64,000 nucleotides of DNA. It comes from Agapetus fuscipes. Its lineage: Eukaryota > Arthropoda > Insecta > Trichoptera > Glossosomatidae. The notes under the pieces are model-generated. The model did no database searches and was not told the DNA's origin. It saw only the letters and a list, made by a program, of their open reading frames with translations. The stretch spans positions 6,634,001-6,698,000 of the forward strand of contig OX637342.1 in assembly GCA_951799405.1 (NCBI GenBank), in the 5' to 3' direction. The position numbers were made by a program, and so were the translations under genes. This document shows positions 21,006-33,011 of this stretch, in pieces; the stretch's first letter is position 1; each line of letters opens with the position of its first letter.

Positions 21006-21350
21006 GGTTTGCTAAATTGGAATTTGTTTTCTGTTTAGTTTTGATGATATTATTATTTGCTGATTTATAAAATGTAATTTGTCGTGTATGTTCCTTGACT
21101 TATAGGTTGGTATGCGGCTGACCACCCATGCTGTACCTAAAAATGGTTCACTTTGGCAATATCACTCCTGTTACAGGGAAGGACGGCAAGAGTTGCAGGG
21201 TGTACCTATGTCCATTTGAGATTTGGTTTTTATGTTGTAGGTTCACATGAGGCATGTGCAAGCGCGAACTTGTACGTGCCTGGTTGCGAGAACGCATGTA
21301 ATGTGAATCTCTAATGTAACAGATGTATCTTTGCAACTTAGATTAGATTA
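21006..21350 (+). mobile_element. LINE-A 3' UTR and tail
   Basis: The module starts at 21091 (ccttgacttataggttgg), 85 bp after the stop, and ends aacttagattagattagag. With the preceding ORF part it makes one 5'-truncated LINE of about 730 bp. Confidence 0.88.
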
Positions 21351-22466
21351 GAGTCACATTTGCACAGTACGACGGTTGATTGATTTCTGAAGCTGCAGGG
21401 AATATTGGTCTTTAATTTCCACTAAAAATAAAGATCATTCTCGAAACATAGAGAATCTTTACATACCACCTTGCTAGACTTCACCAGAACATTCGATTCA
21501 ACACTTATTTATCTCGAACCAGTACAAACTGTTATCGGGTACCTAACCTTAATATCTAACCTAACAATACCTAAGCGTATATTTATTTCTAGAGAGACTT
21601 ATCGGTACACTAACACAGACAAACCAAACACAACTACACAATATCCTGCATATTCGTATCAATATGTACGAAAATAGTACGAGAGTGCAACCCCGACAAG
21701 GACAATGCGGCAAGAAGTTGTAGCTATTTGTATATACAGCTTATTTGCATTTTATACGGGGTAGGTACATTTCTCGTGAGTTGGTACTTTGCAAGTTTGA
21801 ACGTTTCACTGACCGGGTGAATGAATCATAAAACACAAAGTAAGAGATATCGTTAAAAATATTCCAAGCGTGGACCACAAAGAGCAGATAACCCTAAAGT
21901 GTAGCGTAAGTCATTGTACAAAAAATATGGACGGTCCTAAAGACCAGACCACAGATTTGTTTCCAAGAAAATGGAGGTCTTCATCGGCGGGGAATTTTTT
22001 TATTGACTTGTAGATGTTGAGGAGTCAATAATTAAAATTCTAAAAAAGGACGGATATATTTTGTTACATATTTATTACACAAGTTTTCCGTTGTTGTAGC
22101 TAACAAGATTTATAAAAGCTTAAGACTGGAATCATATTTTTAAATGTCATTTTTGGTTCAAAAAAAAAAATCAACGGATCATACTGGACGTGAAGACAAT
22201 CTGGACAATACGCGAACTAGATAGGAAAAAATGAAGGAAAACCTGAAAAGATTCTGGACACTCTTAGCGGAATGGTGACAGAGCTACAGTTACAGTTTAA
22301 GGTCTATACTGAAAGCACGCATTTTTACAAAAGTTAATTACTCAATGGAAATCAATAGAAAACCGTCAACGTCAGTTTCAAATACGGAGTTACATATATT
22401 ATGATCCAAAATAAGTCTCGTAGAATCATCTGGAAAAAGTAATTTATTATTGAACGCATGGACAAG
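21351..22466. other. unassigned sequence with a possible S2 scrap
   Basis: At about 21690-21752, cgacaaggacaatgcggcaa and gaagttgtagctatttgtat resemble the S2 3' end. The rest has no recognisable gene. The A-rich part at 22.15-22.35 kb has no motif. Confidence 0.35.
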
Positions 22467-22512
22467 ACAAATTCTGTGTGAATCTACATGTGTTGATTCA
22501 CACAGAATTTGT
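22467..22512. repeat. perfect hairpin, 18-bp arms
   Basis: acaaattctgtgtgaatc (22467-22484) and gattcacacagaatttgt (22495-22512) are exact inverses around a 10-base loop. No T-run or gene context suggests a terminator. It may be the core of a small foldback element. Confidence 0.85.
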
Positions 22513-23474
22513 GCATATTTATTGTATTTTATGTATTTGGACGTGATATTATTATGTAAGAAAGCCTTTTGGGTATCTCTTCATATAGGTGCAAATAAAT
22601 AATTTCAACTCAAAATAGAACCGATGTTTTTGCCTGCAGTAAGTGATGTTGATCGTACCGCAAGTCAAGCATAATATGGTGTTTTGAGTTAAATACATAC
22701 GTCACTCAATAATATTCAGTACATGTTTAGTGTTGACAAACTGCCATCACTCGATGAATTTTAAACTTTTCAACAATAAAATGAGAGGTACTATTTTATC
22801 TATTTTATTGCATTTCTGCAAGAAATTTAAAACTAATTTTTGGAGCCTGGGAGTATGATACAAAATAAAAATATTTACAAAACATCAGATATAAATGTTG
22901 CTTGAATTGCAAACCATAATTCTACAAAAAAGTGATCCGTTTTCTGATACTCACCACTTTCGCGTTTTTTTCATTGAAACGATTTCCTTTCGTCATATTG
23001 TGGTGAAATTATTACATGAACTTCTTTTATAATAAATGTATGCACCTACGTATACACCTCTTCAAAAAATGAACTTCCAATCAGATGAAAAATATATTTC
23101 AGAACTTAAAATTTCACACACAAACAAAACCGCACAATTATTTCAACTTCATTTCATTTCGATTCACAGTTGATGAAATGAAAATTTGAAGTTACGATTA
23201 AATTGGCGTGTTGAATGGTGCGTGCGCCTTTAAAGGCGTGATGAAGAGGTCTGTGAATTGGACGGCTGTCTTTATTTTCGGCGTCTGAGGGCGTATTTCA
23301 TATTTCAGTCGGAAAGAGTGAAGATTTTATCATCGGCACACAATACGCCGGAGTAAGCGATTCAAGGAACGTGTTGAACATGAATACGAGGGCCATCCAA
23401 AGAATACGTACTAAAAAAAATTGTATGGTTACCGAAATAAATCATTTTATAGACAGGGCACTAGTTTTTGCGTG
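22513..23474. other. unassigned AT-rich sequence
   Basis: No gene is supported. A short GC-richer patch at 23.2-23.3 kb carries no open frame of interest. Confidence 0.4.
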
Positions 23475-23654
23475 CTGAAGCGCTTTTCTGCTAAATTCCT
23501 TACGACCTTATGGCGACGAGCTGGCCGGTTCGTGTCAAAAAATAAGATGTACTGTGATTTTTTTTATCTATGGAGATCTTTCGCAAGCGATAGCATTCCG
23601 GACTTGTATGGATATCAAAAGTGTAAGGAATTCAACAGAATAGCGCTTCTGGAG
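23475..23654. mobile_element. foldback element, ~180 bp
   Basis: The left end ctgaagcgcttttctgctaa then attccttac pairs with the right end gtaaggaattcaacagaata then gcgcttctgg. There are four or five mismatches over about 28 bp. The interior includes cgacgagctggccggttcg. A relative of the right end (gtgtaaggaattctagcgca) lies at 17.98 kb. Confidence 0.6.
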
Positions 23655-24450
23655 TCATAGACCTCCACCGTCAAATCTTCAATCATTATCTCGATTTTTT
23701 GACCATTTTAAAATCGTTTCCACCCACAAACTCATTGAGCTTCAGGAAATTTAAGGGCGACTAGGGAAGTGAGTGCGGCCAATTCACGTTTATGAGATAA
23801 TACAATCACCGTGTACAATGCCGTTTTGTGAATGCATTTACCAAGCGGCCTGCAGTTTTTCTGTTATCAACGGCCATTTAGGTTTTTAAGGATATTAGCA
23901 GTTTTCATAGTTAGCTTTTGAGGCATAAGTTTCACAAAAAAAAACCCTTATAGTATTTTTTTATGTTTGAATATTTTTTTTTTTTTATTTTCATTTTTAA
24001 ATATAACTTTTTGGTGCTTTGAGAAGATGATAAACAACAATGAATTGTTTTTATTTATAATTTTGGGGTTATTTTCCGTCGCAGTCAAGTCCAATATAAC
24101 TTTTTTAAATCTGCAAAGAGAATTGAGAAAAGCCGGGTGGATTTCTCATAGGTCAAAGAAAGCTGGAGCCTTTGATATCGTCTTATTACAATCTCATATT
24201 ATTTGAAAAAAAACATAACCTGGTCCACTTGGCAGTTCTTTTAACATCGTATCCTGGTTATCCCTCGTATTTGGTTTGGTGCACTGGCCAGTACTTCGTG
24301 TAGCGTTCACGCTGCATGCAGAATTGAGTGCACTTCTTGTGTCGACCAAACTATATTCCACGGCGTCATTATGTTTCATATTATGGTGCTGCGTGGCAGA
24401 TATGGCAAACCCATCTGCATGGAAAGATTACTTTTATTTTTTATTTATTG
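23655..24450. other. unassigned sequence
   Basis: No gene is supported. The open frame at 24.28-24.55 kb overlaps a LINE-A tail remnant and is not a gene. Confidence 0.4.
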
Positions 24451-24558
24451 GGAATTCCCGCCTGTTCCAGGGAAGGTCAGGTAAAGTTGTAGGGTTTATT
24501 TTCATTTTAGATTTGGGTCTTTTGAATCATGTTTATATATCTTAGTAACTTACATTAA
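24451..24558 (+). repeat. LINE-A tail remnant
   Basis: It carries cctgttccagggaaggtcag, gttgtagggtttattttcat and atcttagtaacttacatta. About half of the module is deleted. Confidence 0.6.
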
Positions 24559-24842
24559 AGATACATATCGGTGCTTTAATGAGGTTTATAAATTGTGTAA
24601 TGCTTTTCTTAGACAGTTAGTGACAAAATAAAATTAAATAAATAACTATTATGTACTCTTATTATAAAAAAATATCCAGTCATTGTGTGGAATATTAAAA
24701 ATGAAAGTCAGCGCTTAGATTTTTCATCTTACATATTTCAGAAAGTTTTGTGTAGATAATTGTAGCGTTTCTGTATGATAGTTAGTATTTTTCTTTTCTT
24801 GTATGTACAAATAACCTCGTAAAATTAATAAGGATAATTTAG
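24559..24842. other. unassigned AT-rich sequence
   Basis: No feature is seen. Confidence 0.4.
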
Positions 24843-25095
24843 TTTTCCTTGACTTATAGGTTGGTATGAGGCTGACCACCCATACTGTAAAAAATGGTTC
24901 ACTTTGCCAATGTCACTCCTGTTTCAGGGAAGATCGGCAAAAGTTGTGGGGCTTATGTTCATTTGAGGTTTGGATTTTATTTGTAAGTACACATTCAGCA
25001 TTTGTAAGCGCGAACTACACTTGTTGGTTTGTGGGCATACATCTGAGAGCTTTAAATGAATATATCCTCGCAACTTAGATTTTAGATTATTATTA
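24843..25095 (+). mobile_element. LINE-A tail, full short copy
   Basis: It starts ttccttgacttataggttgg and ends gcaacttagattttagat. It shares gtgggcatacatctgagagc with the 53.3- and 55.2-kb copies and so defines one subfamily. Confidence 0.9.
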
Positions 25096-25610
25096 TAGTA
25101 CCTAGGGCTAAAATTTGGCGATACAGACTTTTTTCCACTTTTAAAATTTTGTATTTTGTAAGAAGGATACCTACAAGTACACACTGTGAATGGTTTTATT
25201 ATCCATTTGAATAGAATTAAAGTGTGCCAAGAAAAAAAAAGTTTCTGACGTGTCTTATACTAATGAGTTTCTTTTTGATGTAAGAATGACAGCTGCATAC
25301 AAAAAGCATGTGATGTAACCGTGCGGATGACCAACTTTCATTGAACTGCATTTCCTGTTACATACAAGTCTTATAATGACAACGCTTATTACAGCTTAGT
25401 ACTGTCCTATGTCATAATTATAATTTCAATAAAAAATCAATCATGTAAGATTAAACATCAAAAAAGGGCTTACATGTTTGTAATCAGTTATTTTTAAACT
25501 TCAAAGCAAAGCCGAATCAAATTAGTATTGTCGTATTTAAAATCATGTACGCTTTTAGTTTTTTTATGTCCACAAAATATAAACAAGGGGGAAGTAATTT
25601 ACACATCATT
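25096..25610. other. unassigned AT-rich sequence
   Basis: No feature is recognised. Confidence 0.4.
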
Positions 25611-25920
25611 GACCGGTCTGTAGTCTAGTGGTTAACACTTCTGACTCGTAAATGGAAGGTTGTGGGTTCGAATCCCGGCGGAGCACAAAAAATATACCAT
25701 TTATATTTTCAAATATGCTCTTCTCTGGGTGGAAAATTCATATACCTCTACCAAAGACCGGTCACTAAAGGTCCATCCAGCCTACAGCAACTGGGACTTG
25801 CTTGAGAATTGGCGCTTTCTACAGCGATGACCAAGCACGTTGATGACCCTTGAGGTGTGATACACACAAAAACAGTGCTCACCAAATAAATCATCCTAAT
25901 ATTATTATTATTACTATCTT
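25611..25920 (+). mobile_element. S1 SINE, full length reference copy
   Basis: The tRNA-like head has the A box tagtctagtggttaacac and the B box gggttcgaatcccggcgg, both textbook Pol III internal promoter boxes (tRNA-Glu/Asp/Gly style). The body runs through caaatatgctcttctc, taccaaagaccggtcac, cttgcttgagaattggcg, ctacagcgatgaccaagc, acaaaaacagtgctcacc and aaataaatcatcctaat. It ends in an (ATT)n tail. It is about 305 bp. Confidence 0.9.
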
Positions 25921-25926
25921 TCATTT

Positions 25927-26171
25927 GGTTGGTATGCGGCTGACCACCCATACTGTAAAAAATGGTTCACTTTGCCAATGTCACCCCTGTTTCAGGGAAG
26001 GACGGCAAGAGTTGCAGGGCTTATGCTCATTCGAGATTGGGTTTTTATATTGTAGGTCCACATGCGGCATGTTTTAGCGCGAAATTATACATGTCTGCTT
26101 GTGGGAATGCATTTAATGTAAATCTTAAATGATATATTTCTTTGCAGCTTAGATTAGATTAGATTAGATTC
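25927..26171 (+). mobile_element. LINE-A tail abutting S1
   Basis: It starts at ggttggtatgcggctgac and ends in gcttagattagattagatt. It lacks the first ~12 bp (ccttgacttata) and follows the S1 tail after only a few bases. Confidence 0.88.
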
Positions 26172-26924
26172 ATTTCATTTATAAAACATTCCTCAGCATC
26201 ACACAAACACATGACTTTTCATTATGTTGTTCATTTTGCGCACTGGATTGTTGCTTCTAGGAATGCTTAAAAGAATGGTTATTATAGCCCCCTTTTCACG
26301 AAGAACAAATTCTGTCGGGCTTGTCTATTGTTTGTTCTATTTAGTGTCGAATCGGAAATCTGGTAATGTGTGGGGATGTTTGAAAGTTTTCACACAGCTT
26401 ATCCGTCGATCTATATATAATAATCTGCAGATTAAAAAAAACACGAGTTAACGTATTTAAAGAAAAAAACAATTAAGTATTTTATTAACATAGTTTGCCA
26501 CCGCTGTAATGTTGCCAATCATCGTCATATTTTTTTATTTATTTATTGTGCAAAACAAAGCTTTTGAATTGAAACCGTCGTATTATTTTTAAGTTATTCA
26601 AATATTCATTCAAGTATTTTTTTTTCCTTTACAACTTCCTCGTGCCATAAGACATGTAATTTATGAATTTCGCAGAAGAAAGTATTATTTCACATATGAA
26701 TAATATTTCCACTAAGAATTAATTTTTAAAATTAAATAACGCTTTTTTTGTTCCATGAAAATAACTTTTTTTTTTTAGTAAAATGCAATGTTCCCTAGAT
26801 GCTTTCCAAAAAAAATTTTTTTTGGATTAAAATTTTCACCCATTGTTATCTACGAAAAATATTTCAAATTAATAATAACCTACCAAGGTCAAGAAATATT
26901 ACATCCCTAAGATTTAAAATAATC
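26172..26924. other. unassigned AT-rich sequence
   Basis: No feature is supported. It is strongly homopolymeric at 26.6-26.85 kb. Confidence 0.4.
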
Positions 26925-27505
26925 TACAATAAGTTGCAAAGACTTTAAGGCTCATATGCTGTGCATTCCCACAAGCAGGCACATGTAAGTTTGCGCTTAC
27001 ACATGCTGCATATAAAAAACGCAAAACGCAACTAAGCTACACATATAGTGTAACTTCTTGCCGCGGAATCCCCCGAAGGGGTCGCATGTGGCGAGTTGAA
27101 CCTATTTATTTTTACAGGTAAGGGGGCCGGCCTTACGCCAACCACTTCAGTTGAAGTGGGGGTTTCCCAGCTCCCGAGAGGGCTGGTACTCATTTCTTGT
27201 GAAGGCTGAGTAAACCTTGCCGGTATTTGATTTTGGGGTTTGAAATAAACACCGAAACGGGAAATCATTTCTGACACCCTCGGTGGGATTCGAACCCGAG
27301 CTCACGGCATGGAATGCAAGCACTCTACCAACTTAGCTATCGACCGATCAAATGTGCACATACAAAATCAACTAAGCCTCACATGAACATGAACTTTGCA
27401 ACTCCTGCCGTGTTTTCCTGAAACCGGGGTGGCATTGGCAAAAGTATACCAAGTTTTTAAAGCGTGGGGGGTCAGCCTCATACAAACCAATCAGTCAAGT
27501 AACAA
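26925..27505 (-). mobile_element. LINE-A tail split by an S2 SINE
   Basis: The parts at 26925-27011 (aagttgcaaagactttaagg to cacatgctgcat) and 27353-27505 (gcacatacaaaatcaac to accaatcagtcaagtaac) are the two halves of one minus-strand module. It belongs to the same subfamily as the 10.0-kb copy (ccggggtggcattggc). Confidence 0.85.
27014..27352 (-). mobile_element. S2 SINE, near full length, nested
   Basis: In minus orientation the head (tcggttgatagctaagttgg on the element strand) and B box (gggttcgaatcccaccga) are clear. The body is complete down to the 3' end gcttagttgcgttttgcgt. I could not find an unambiguous target duplication in the LINE-A flanks. Confidence 0.85.
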
Positions 27506-27535
27506 ATGAAGGCTTAAAAAATATAAAATTGAGGT

Positions 27536-27625
27536 GTATAGAACCAAAGGCATCAAGGAATTAATATTCTCCTCCTCTCCTTGTGTGTAATTTTCAAAAT
27601 AAATTCTAGATTTTCTTCTAAACGA
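27536..27625. mobile_element. MITE-2, internally deleted
   Basis: It has tatagaaccaaaggcatc at the left and attctagattttcttctaaac at the right. It is only about 90 bp. Confidence 0.55.
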
Positions 27626-27882
27626 CTCAAAGTCTAACTTCTAAGCAAAGTCTTCAATTATGATCTATAGATTTGACGTACAGATAAGATAGATAGATAT
27701 TATTATGATAAAGACAAAATATTTTTTACTGAAATGAAAATGATTTAAAAATTAACATAGCCTGACCCCGACGCGACGCGTAAGTCATTAGAATATTTGT
27801 TTTTTGCTTAAATTGCTTTTTTTGCCATATTATTAACAATTTGCATGCATTGCGGAAATATGGTTGAGAATTCCCTGCCTTG

Positions 27883-28016
27883 AGCCAAGTATAAAGCATT
27901 ACATTTAAACTCTTTGATTGAGTTCACTAAAAATACATGGAAATTGAAACGCTTGTTGAAGGCGTCGTTATGGTTTCCGTACATTTGATGTAAAATCAGG
28001 GTACAGCTGGGTACAA
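27883..28016. mobile_element. FB1 foldback element
   Basis: It carries agccaagtataaagcattac, atttaaactctttgattgag, gaaacgcttgttgaaggcg and a terminal cagctgggtaca. Its ends are eroded relative to the taccccaagtat form. Confidence 0.6.
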
Positions 28017-28337
28017 TGCGTCATTTTGTTTGCGAGGTCAGTTTTTGTGCAAAATATTTTAGATGTATGTATGTACGTCAGAGGTGAAGCACTCACGGTC
28101 CGTGAACTGGGTTTCTTTTATTCAAAAAGTCATTTTTCCATAAAGAAAAAAGTAGTGATGGAACCTACGATACGAGTATCTGATACGAGCGAGCTATTTT
28201 TTTCTTCTCAAATTGTGATGCTTTGGGATATATATAATTTAAAAGACGGAAATGTATGAAAAAGATGCTCAGATCAGAATCTAGAATCAAAAAGGAAAAA
28301 CTAGATTTTTAGGCGAAGATTTATTTGTGTAATATAT

Positions 28338-28495
28338 TGGTTTGCCGCTGACCACCATGCGGTAAAAATTTGGCTCACTTTTACCAATGTCACCTAGGTT
28401 TCAGGGAAGTGCGGTAGGAGTTGCAAGCTTTATGTTCATTAATATTAAGTATAAATATTCCTTGAATGTCAATATATCTTTGTAACTTAGATTGT
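28338..28495 (+). repeat. LINE-A tail, internal deletion
   Basis: It carries ttggtttgccgctgaccacc, ctaggtttcagggaagtgcg and gttgcaagctttatgttca, then jumps to atatctttgtaacttagatt. The ~90 bp containing the acacatgc box are deleted. Confidence 0.75.
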
Positions 28496-29104
28496 ATACA
28501 TGGATATTGGATAAACAGAAAATGTTTTTTTTTGGAATAGCCCTATATTTCTGTGACTCATATTTACTTGCATTTATTGTAAGTCCAGCTTTCATTTTAT
28601 AACCATCGTCTTTCAACTTTTTTAAAGTTGATCAGAAATCATGAATAACAAAACAAATACATGTATCAGATACAAGGCTTTCACATCTCTGCGAGGAACA
28701 TATTGCATACGTTATTTTTACGATTATTGAGCCATTACTGTTAGCACAAACAGCGTTTGTTGAGATTAACAGTTTTTGGCGAGAACGGCCTCATAATATG
28801 TACAGAAAATATTATTTGTAACCATAGCTGTTAACGACTTGAATGAAGGAAATTTTCACGTCGACAAAAAAATTAACGGCTTTTTATTGATACAGTTTTA
28901 ATGCACTTACCAACACTAGGTTAAGTTTCAGCTGAATTTTTCAGCAAAGCGAAAAATAATTTTTTTTCAAAATAAATGATAGTTTGCGAAACCGGTTGTG
29001 GAATTAAAATATACTCATAGTAATCGAAAACAAAGTTGTTTTTCTTTTTATCTTTAAAGATGAACGATTACAAAGTTAATGCCTCTACAATCAATAAAAT
29101 TAAA
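28496..29104. other. unassigned AT-rich sequence
   Basis: No feature is supported. Confidence 0.4.
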
Positions 29105-29195
29105 CGATAGTTTTTTGTAGTCCTCTGAAAATTGAACCAACTACCTTCGGTTTACGAGCCCGTTAACCACTAGACTACAGACCGGTTACAATGAT
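29105..29195 (-). repeat. S1 SINE head remnant
   Basis: It carries ccgttaaccactagactaca then gaccggt (an inverted A box region). The inverted B box is decayed to aaaattgaaccaactacc. No body follows. Confidence 0.6.
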
Positions 29196-29639
29196 TTTCC
29201 TTCGCGGTGTTGTTATTGGCTGGGCAAGATGAATCACGCTGTTGAACCTAGTAAATTTTTACAACGTTAAATTGATGTTCAATGTAAAGTGTGCAAAAAA
29301 AATCGGCGCTCCTTTCTCCGCAGTAAGAAAGGCAAGAGCCATAATTCATATTTTGATACGAAATTGAATATTGACGGTGATCAGTCATTCGTCTCATTTT
29401 TTTTTGCACCGAACACACTTTCAACGCTCTCTCAGTCGATGGAAGATGTAGCTACACTTCAGTCACTTTACTCACTCGGAAGCATTCATTTTGCTTTGCT
29501 AATACCCTTAGGTACAAAGCTAGTGATAAATTTTTTCGTTAGTCAATCATCGAGAATATTGTTCCAACTAATCTATCTATACCTTAAAGGTAAAATTGAA
29601 TAAGTGACATGGATTTCTCACATAAATGCATTTCCCTAT
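29196..29639. other. unassigned sequence
   Basis: A 104-codon open frame (29289-29603) begins K-K-N-R-R-S-F and ends in a hydrophobic run. It shows no recognised motif, and composition suggests chance. No other feature is seen. Confidence 0.35.
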
Positions 29640-29748
29640 TTTCCACGGGATAAAACACTACAACTCTTGCCGTACTTTCCTAAAACAGGGATGAAATTGG
29701 CAAAGTGAACATGGTCAGCCTCATACCAACCTATAAATCAAGGAATAT
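29640..29748 (-). repeat. LINE-A tail, short piece
   Basis: It carries actacaactcttgccgtact, ctaaaacagggatgaaattg, gtcagcctcataccaacct and ataaatcaaggaata. The distal half is missing. Confidence 0.75.
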
Positions 29749-29929
29749 GTCCACATCGATGTCCACATTTTAGGCAAAAATCAAAGCTTTCTTAATTCAC
29801 AATCAATGAGTCACTACATTATCAAACCTACTAAACATGACAAAGCCAACATATCGTGAATGAGTCGATGGTGGAATATAAAATTGTACAAGTAGATTCA
29901 TACTATAAGTGAGTCGGTAATAAAGCTGC

Positions 29930-30050
29930 ATCTTGTCCGAGAGAGAAACTCCGTCGAGATGGACTGGGTTCGAGTCCGCGATGCGTTGCAAGAGGGCCGG
30001 GACTTTATGCATTACCTTTCCAATTGCAAATGGAATAAAATAATTTATTG
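29930..30050 (+). repeat. possible tRNA-like SINE
   Basis: The string gggttcgagtccgcgatgcg is a good B box. About 45 bp upstream the sequence is A-box-like only weakly. It is followed by gccgggactttatgcattac. Only one copy is seen here. Confidence 0.35.
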
Positions 30051-30228
30051 CGGGCCGCTACCATGTACCGAGATTGGAAACACTAGCACACAGCTCGCAA
30101 GTTTTACATCGGCTCTACTGTAGCGCTGGACTCAGAGCTGAGAAGTGTCTTTCGTAAAATACAAAAATTACTTACAAGAGATACGTTAGTACCTAAGTAA
30201 GTTACATTTTTCATACATGATCTACATA

Positions 30229-30431
30229 AGTTGAAAAGATCCATGAAAATTTTAAATTGATGCCCACAAACTTACAAGTATAAGATCGCGCTTACAAATG
30301 CTGCATGTAAAAATTGAAACCTCAAAATAACATAAAGCCGACTTTCCTTGAAACAAGGATGACATTAGTAAAGCGAACCTTTTTTTACAGTGTGGGTGGT
30401 CAGCCTCATACTTACCTTTAAATCAAGGAAC
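30229..30431 (-). repeat. LINE-A tail, degenerate
   Basis: It carries atgcccacaaacttacaagt, cttacaaatgctgcatgta, ttgaaacaaggatgacatta, gtgggtggtcagcctcata and taaatcaaggaac. The cactcttgcc box is lost. Confidence 0.75.
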
Positions 30432-31174
30432 AAAAATTGTGCATATCATCATCTTATTGATTTTTTTTTTTTTTATGTACCTACCTAGAAAATTTTATGA
30501 GTTTTTTTGATACATGTTTTTGATACTTTTGAAAAAATCTAGTATCCTTTGTTAAGTTTTATTGGTATATTTTAAGATATGACAAAGTATTATATTATAC
30601 TCGTATTAGGGAGACAATAAATCGGATAATAAAGTATTTTAGATGAATAGTAAGATCCTAGTTTTCAAAATATATTCTTATTACACACGATTTGACTTAA
30701 GATATTATTTTATACTACAAAACTATGGATAATTTTAAGCATCTCTATATTTTACAACCATCATTTCATTAAAATATTTTTTCATTTATTTATCTTAAGA
30801 AAAACTGAAGAAAAAATATTTACATTTCTTGGATAAAAAGTAACTATTATTTTGAGATGCTTTTGACCTCAAGTATCCAGATACTTTTACCGCGTAGATA
30901 CCTTTCACAGCTCTGGCTGCTCGTATCTATGATTCCCACTCTCCGCTACAAATCTTTGGATAATTAAATATTATAATTTACGGCCGTTTTCGCTAATATT
31001 TTACACGCGGGCTTTATCAATGTGTAATTGATTAACTAAATGCCTGTAAATTTGTGGGGAAACTGCCAACATCTGATTAATTGTCTGGCTCTTGACCTGT
31101 GAAAGTAAACTACGATTTAAGTTTCATAATTTTATTTTTTAGTTCAATGTGTAGTACTGCTACACACCTTGTTT
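30432..31174. other. unassigned AT-rich sequence
   Basis: No feature is supported. Confidence 0.4.
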
Positions 31175-31245
31175 AGAAGGCTCTTGAGGTGTAATTCCCA
31201 CAAAAACAGCACTCACCAAATAAATCATCGTAAAATTATTATTCA
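31175..31245 (+). repeat. S1 SINE 3' end
   Basis: It carries ggctcttgaggtgtaattcc, acaaaaacagcactcaccaa, ataaatcatcgtaaa and a short ATT tail. Confidence 0.75.
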
Positions 31246-32119
31246 TTATTCACTTGGACTTCTGACGATTTCGTGAGTAAGCCAAAAAGTGTGTATTTAT
31301 ATCAAAACTGAAAAAGGCAGGTTTTCAAAAGAAAGGTCACATAAATTATTCATAAAAAGGTACATAGGTTTCATACCTCAAATTGTAAAGCTTAACTTTT
31401 GAGATGAAGGTGTTATAATGTGTTAAATACACAACAATAATGTTAAAACCAACTTTTTGACTTTTAAATTGACCAACATTGTAGACCCACACAGGTGTAA
31501 GGCCGAGTACATTTACAAAAAATGACACAGCTTTGCCACAAGTCACCTTTGTAATCAAAATCGATAAGAAATTGTAGAGGAACCACAGATTTATTGTGAG
31601 AGAACTGTATATGAAAGTATTATTGAACGTTCATAATATATATGTATGTAGGTAATCACAACCCAAAATTTTTATTTGTGGAACATTCAAAATTTCACTC
31701 TTACTTTTTTTAATTTTTTTTTTCAGATAAAAAATTCTAACAGTGCTTTTAGATATTATCATGAAAACATAGATCATAGTAAACATCTACTTCTAACAAA
31801 CTAGTTGTTTCTTTAGTTTCAAGTACTCATTATTTCTGTCTTGTGTAGAAGCTTTTTAATGAAGACATTAGAACTAAATATGTGCTGCGATTAGCTAATA
31901 ACATATATTTTGTCCGATAGCTCGCCTGGCACGTTTTATCATTAAAATTATCATCAAAAACTCTTCGTTAAATTGTGTGCTAGAATAGAGCAAAAATATA
32001 CCGGCTAGTTAAGTTTATAAATATTTAAAAAAACTGTTCTAAAACAACACATTATTGATTCGTTTAATTAAGTATCCCTTTAAATTTAAAATAACTTTCA
32101 AAGGAAAATAAACACTAAA
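31246..32119. other. unassigned AT-rich sequence
   Basis: No gene or repeat is recognised. Confidence 0.4.
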
Positions 32120-32149
32120 ATTATGGATAGCAAAATGTCTATCTGTTAT

Positions 32150-32400
32150 CAAAGTTGCAAAGGTATTTAAATTAACCTTCAAGAAACACTTTATGAACAT
32201 ACGTATATAAGTATGTAAGTGTACACATGCTGTATGCAAGCTTACAAAATATAGCCCGAACCTCAAAAGAACATTATGTATTCTAGAGAATTTAGCACGA
32301 GTTAGAACTCGTGCTAAATTTCTCTTAAAAAGGAATGTTTTTCGCAACAAAAAAACATCTTATCACAAGGGATGGTAAGTCCCATATCAACCTATTTTCT
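32150..32400 (-). repeat. LINE-A tail, very degenerate, with a hairpin
   Basis: The recognisable boxes are aaagttgcaaaggtattta, gtacacatgctgtatgcaa, acctcaaaagaacatta and gggatggtaagtcccatat. A perfect 19-bp-arm hairpin (32285-32324; arm agagaatttagcacgagtt, two-base loop) replaces the middle of the module. Confidence 0.55.
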
Positions 32401-33011
32401 AAGCGACAATTGTTTTTATCTTTATTTGAATTTATGTCTACGATTAACAAATCAATTACATAGTTTTCATTAAAAGTAAAATTGATTAATTTTAATTAGA
32501 AAAATATGTTATTAACAAAATAATTATGGTGTATTGCCTTCAATGAAGGTCTGAAAATAATTAAAAATAATAATAAAAATTGGTTGACCTTTTTGATCTC
32601 TACGACAGGTAATGTTAAAATTAAATATATTTAGTAGTATAGAGATTCACTAAGTATGCTTCCATGCTACAATAATGTATAATTACCATAATTTCTAACT
32701 ATTAGAAGCCTTATAGCCTATTGTTTATGGATACGAAAACGGCTAAACAGTTACTTGTGTTATATTGATGAAAAATAAAACATTTCGCTATGAAGATCCC
32801 GTTCGATAATTTCTCTATCAAATATATTTTTTATTACTACGGACCACCTACGGAAGGAATACTTTTTTGATTATTTTTAAGCGACTTTAAATACAATTTT
32901 TTATTGCCAGTAGAATGCGTACATTTTCTGATATATAATCAATTGAAATTTCGTCATCAGTACTAAAGGAGATATAACAAATTATGATGGATTCTATTAC
33001 GAACATGTAAG
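32401..33011. other. unassigned AT-rich sequence
   Basis: No feature is supported. Confidence 0.4.

Noticed and set aside
25611..25690. Possible genuine tRNA gene (good A and B boxes)
   Set aside because: No cloverleaf acceptor stem is apparent, and the same body follows the head at five or more loci, so it is an S1 SINE.
24843..26077. Recurring 66-75-codon frames beginning M-R-L-T-T-H-T-V-K, also at 19.7 and 51.9 kb
   Set aside because: They are translations of the LINE-A 3' UTR module. Frames differ between copies by indels and the sequence evolves as non-coding DNA.
29289..29603. 104-codon plus-strand frame as a gene
   Set aside because: It has no recognised domain, and its start context and composition do not stand out from the surroundings.
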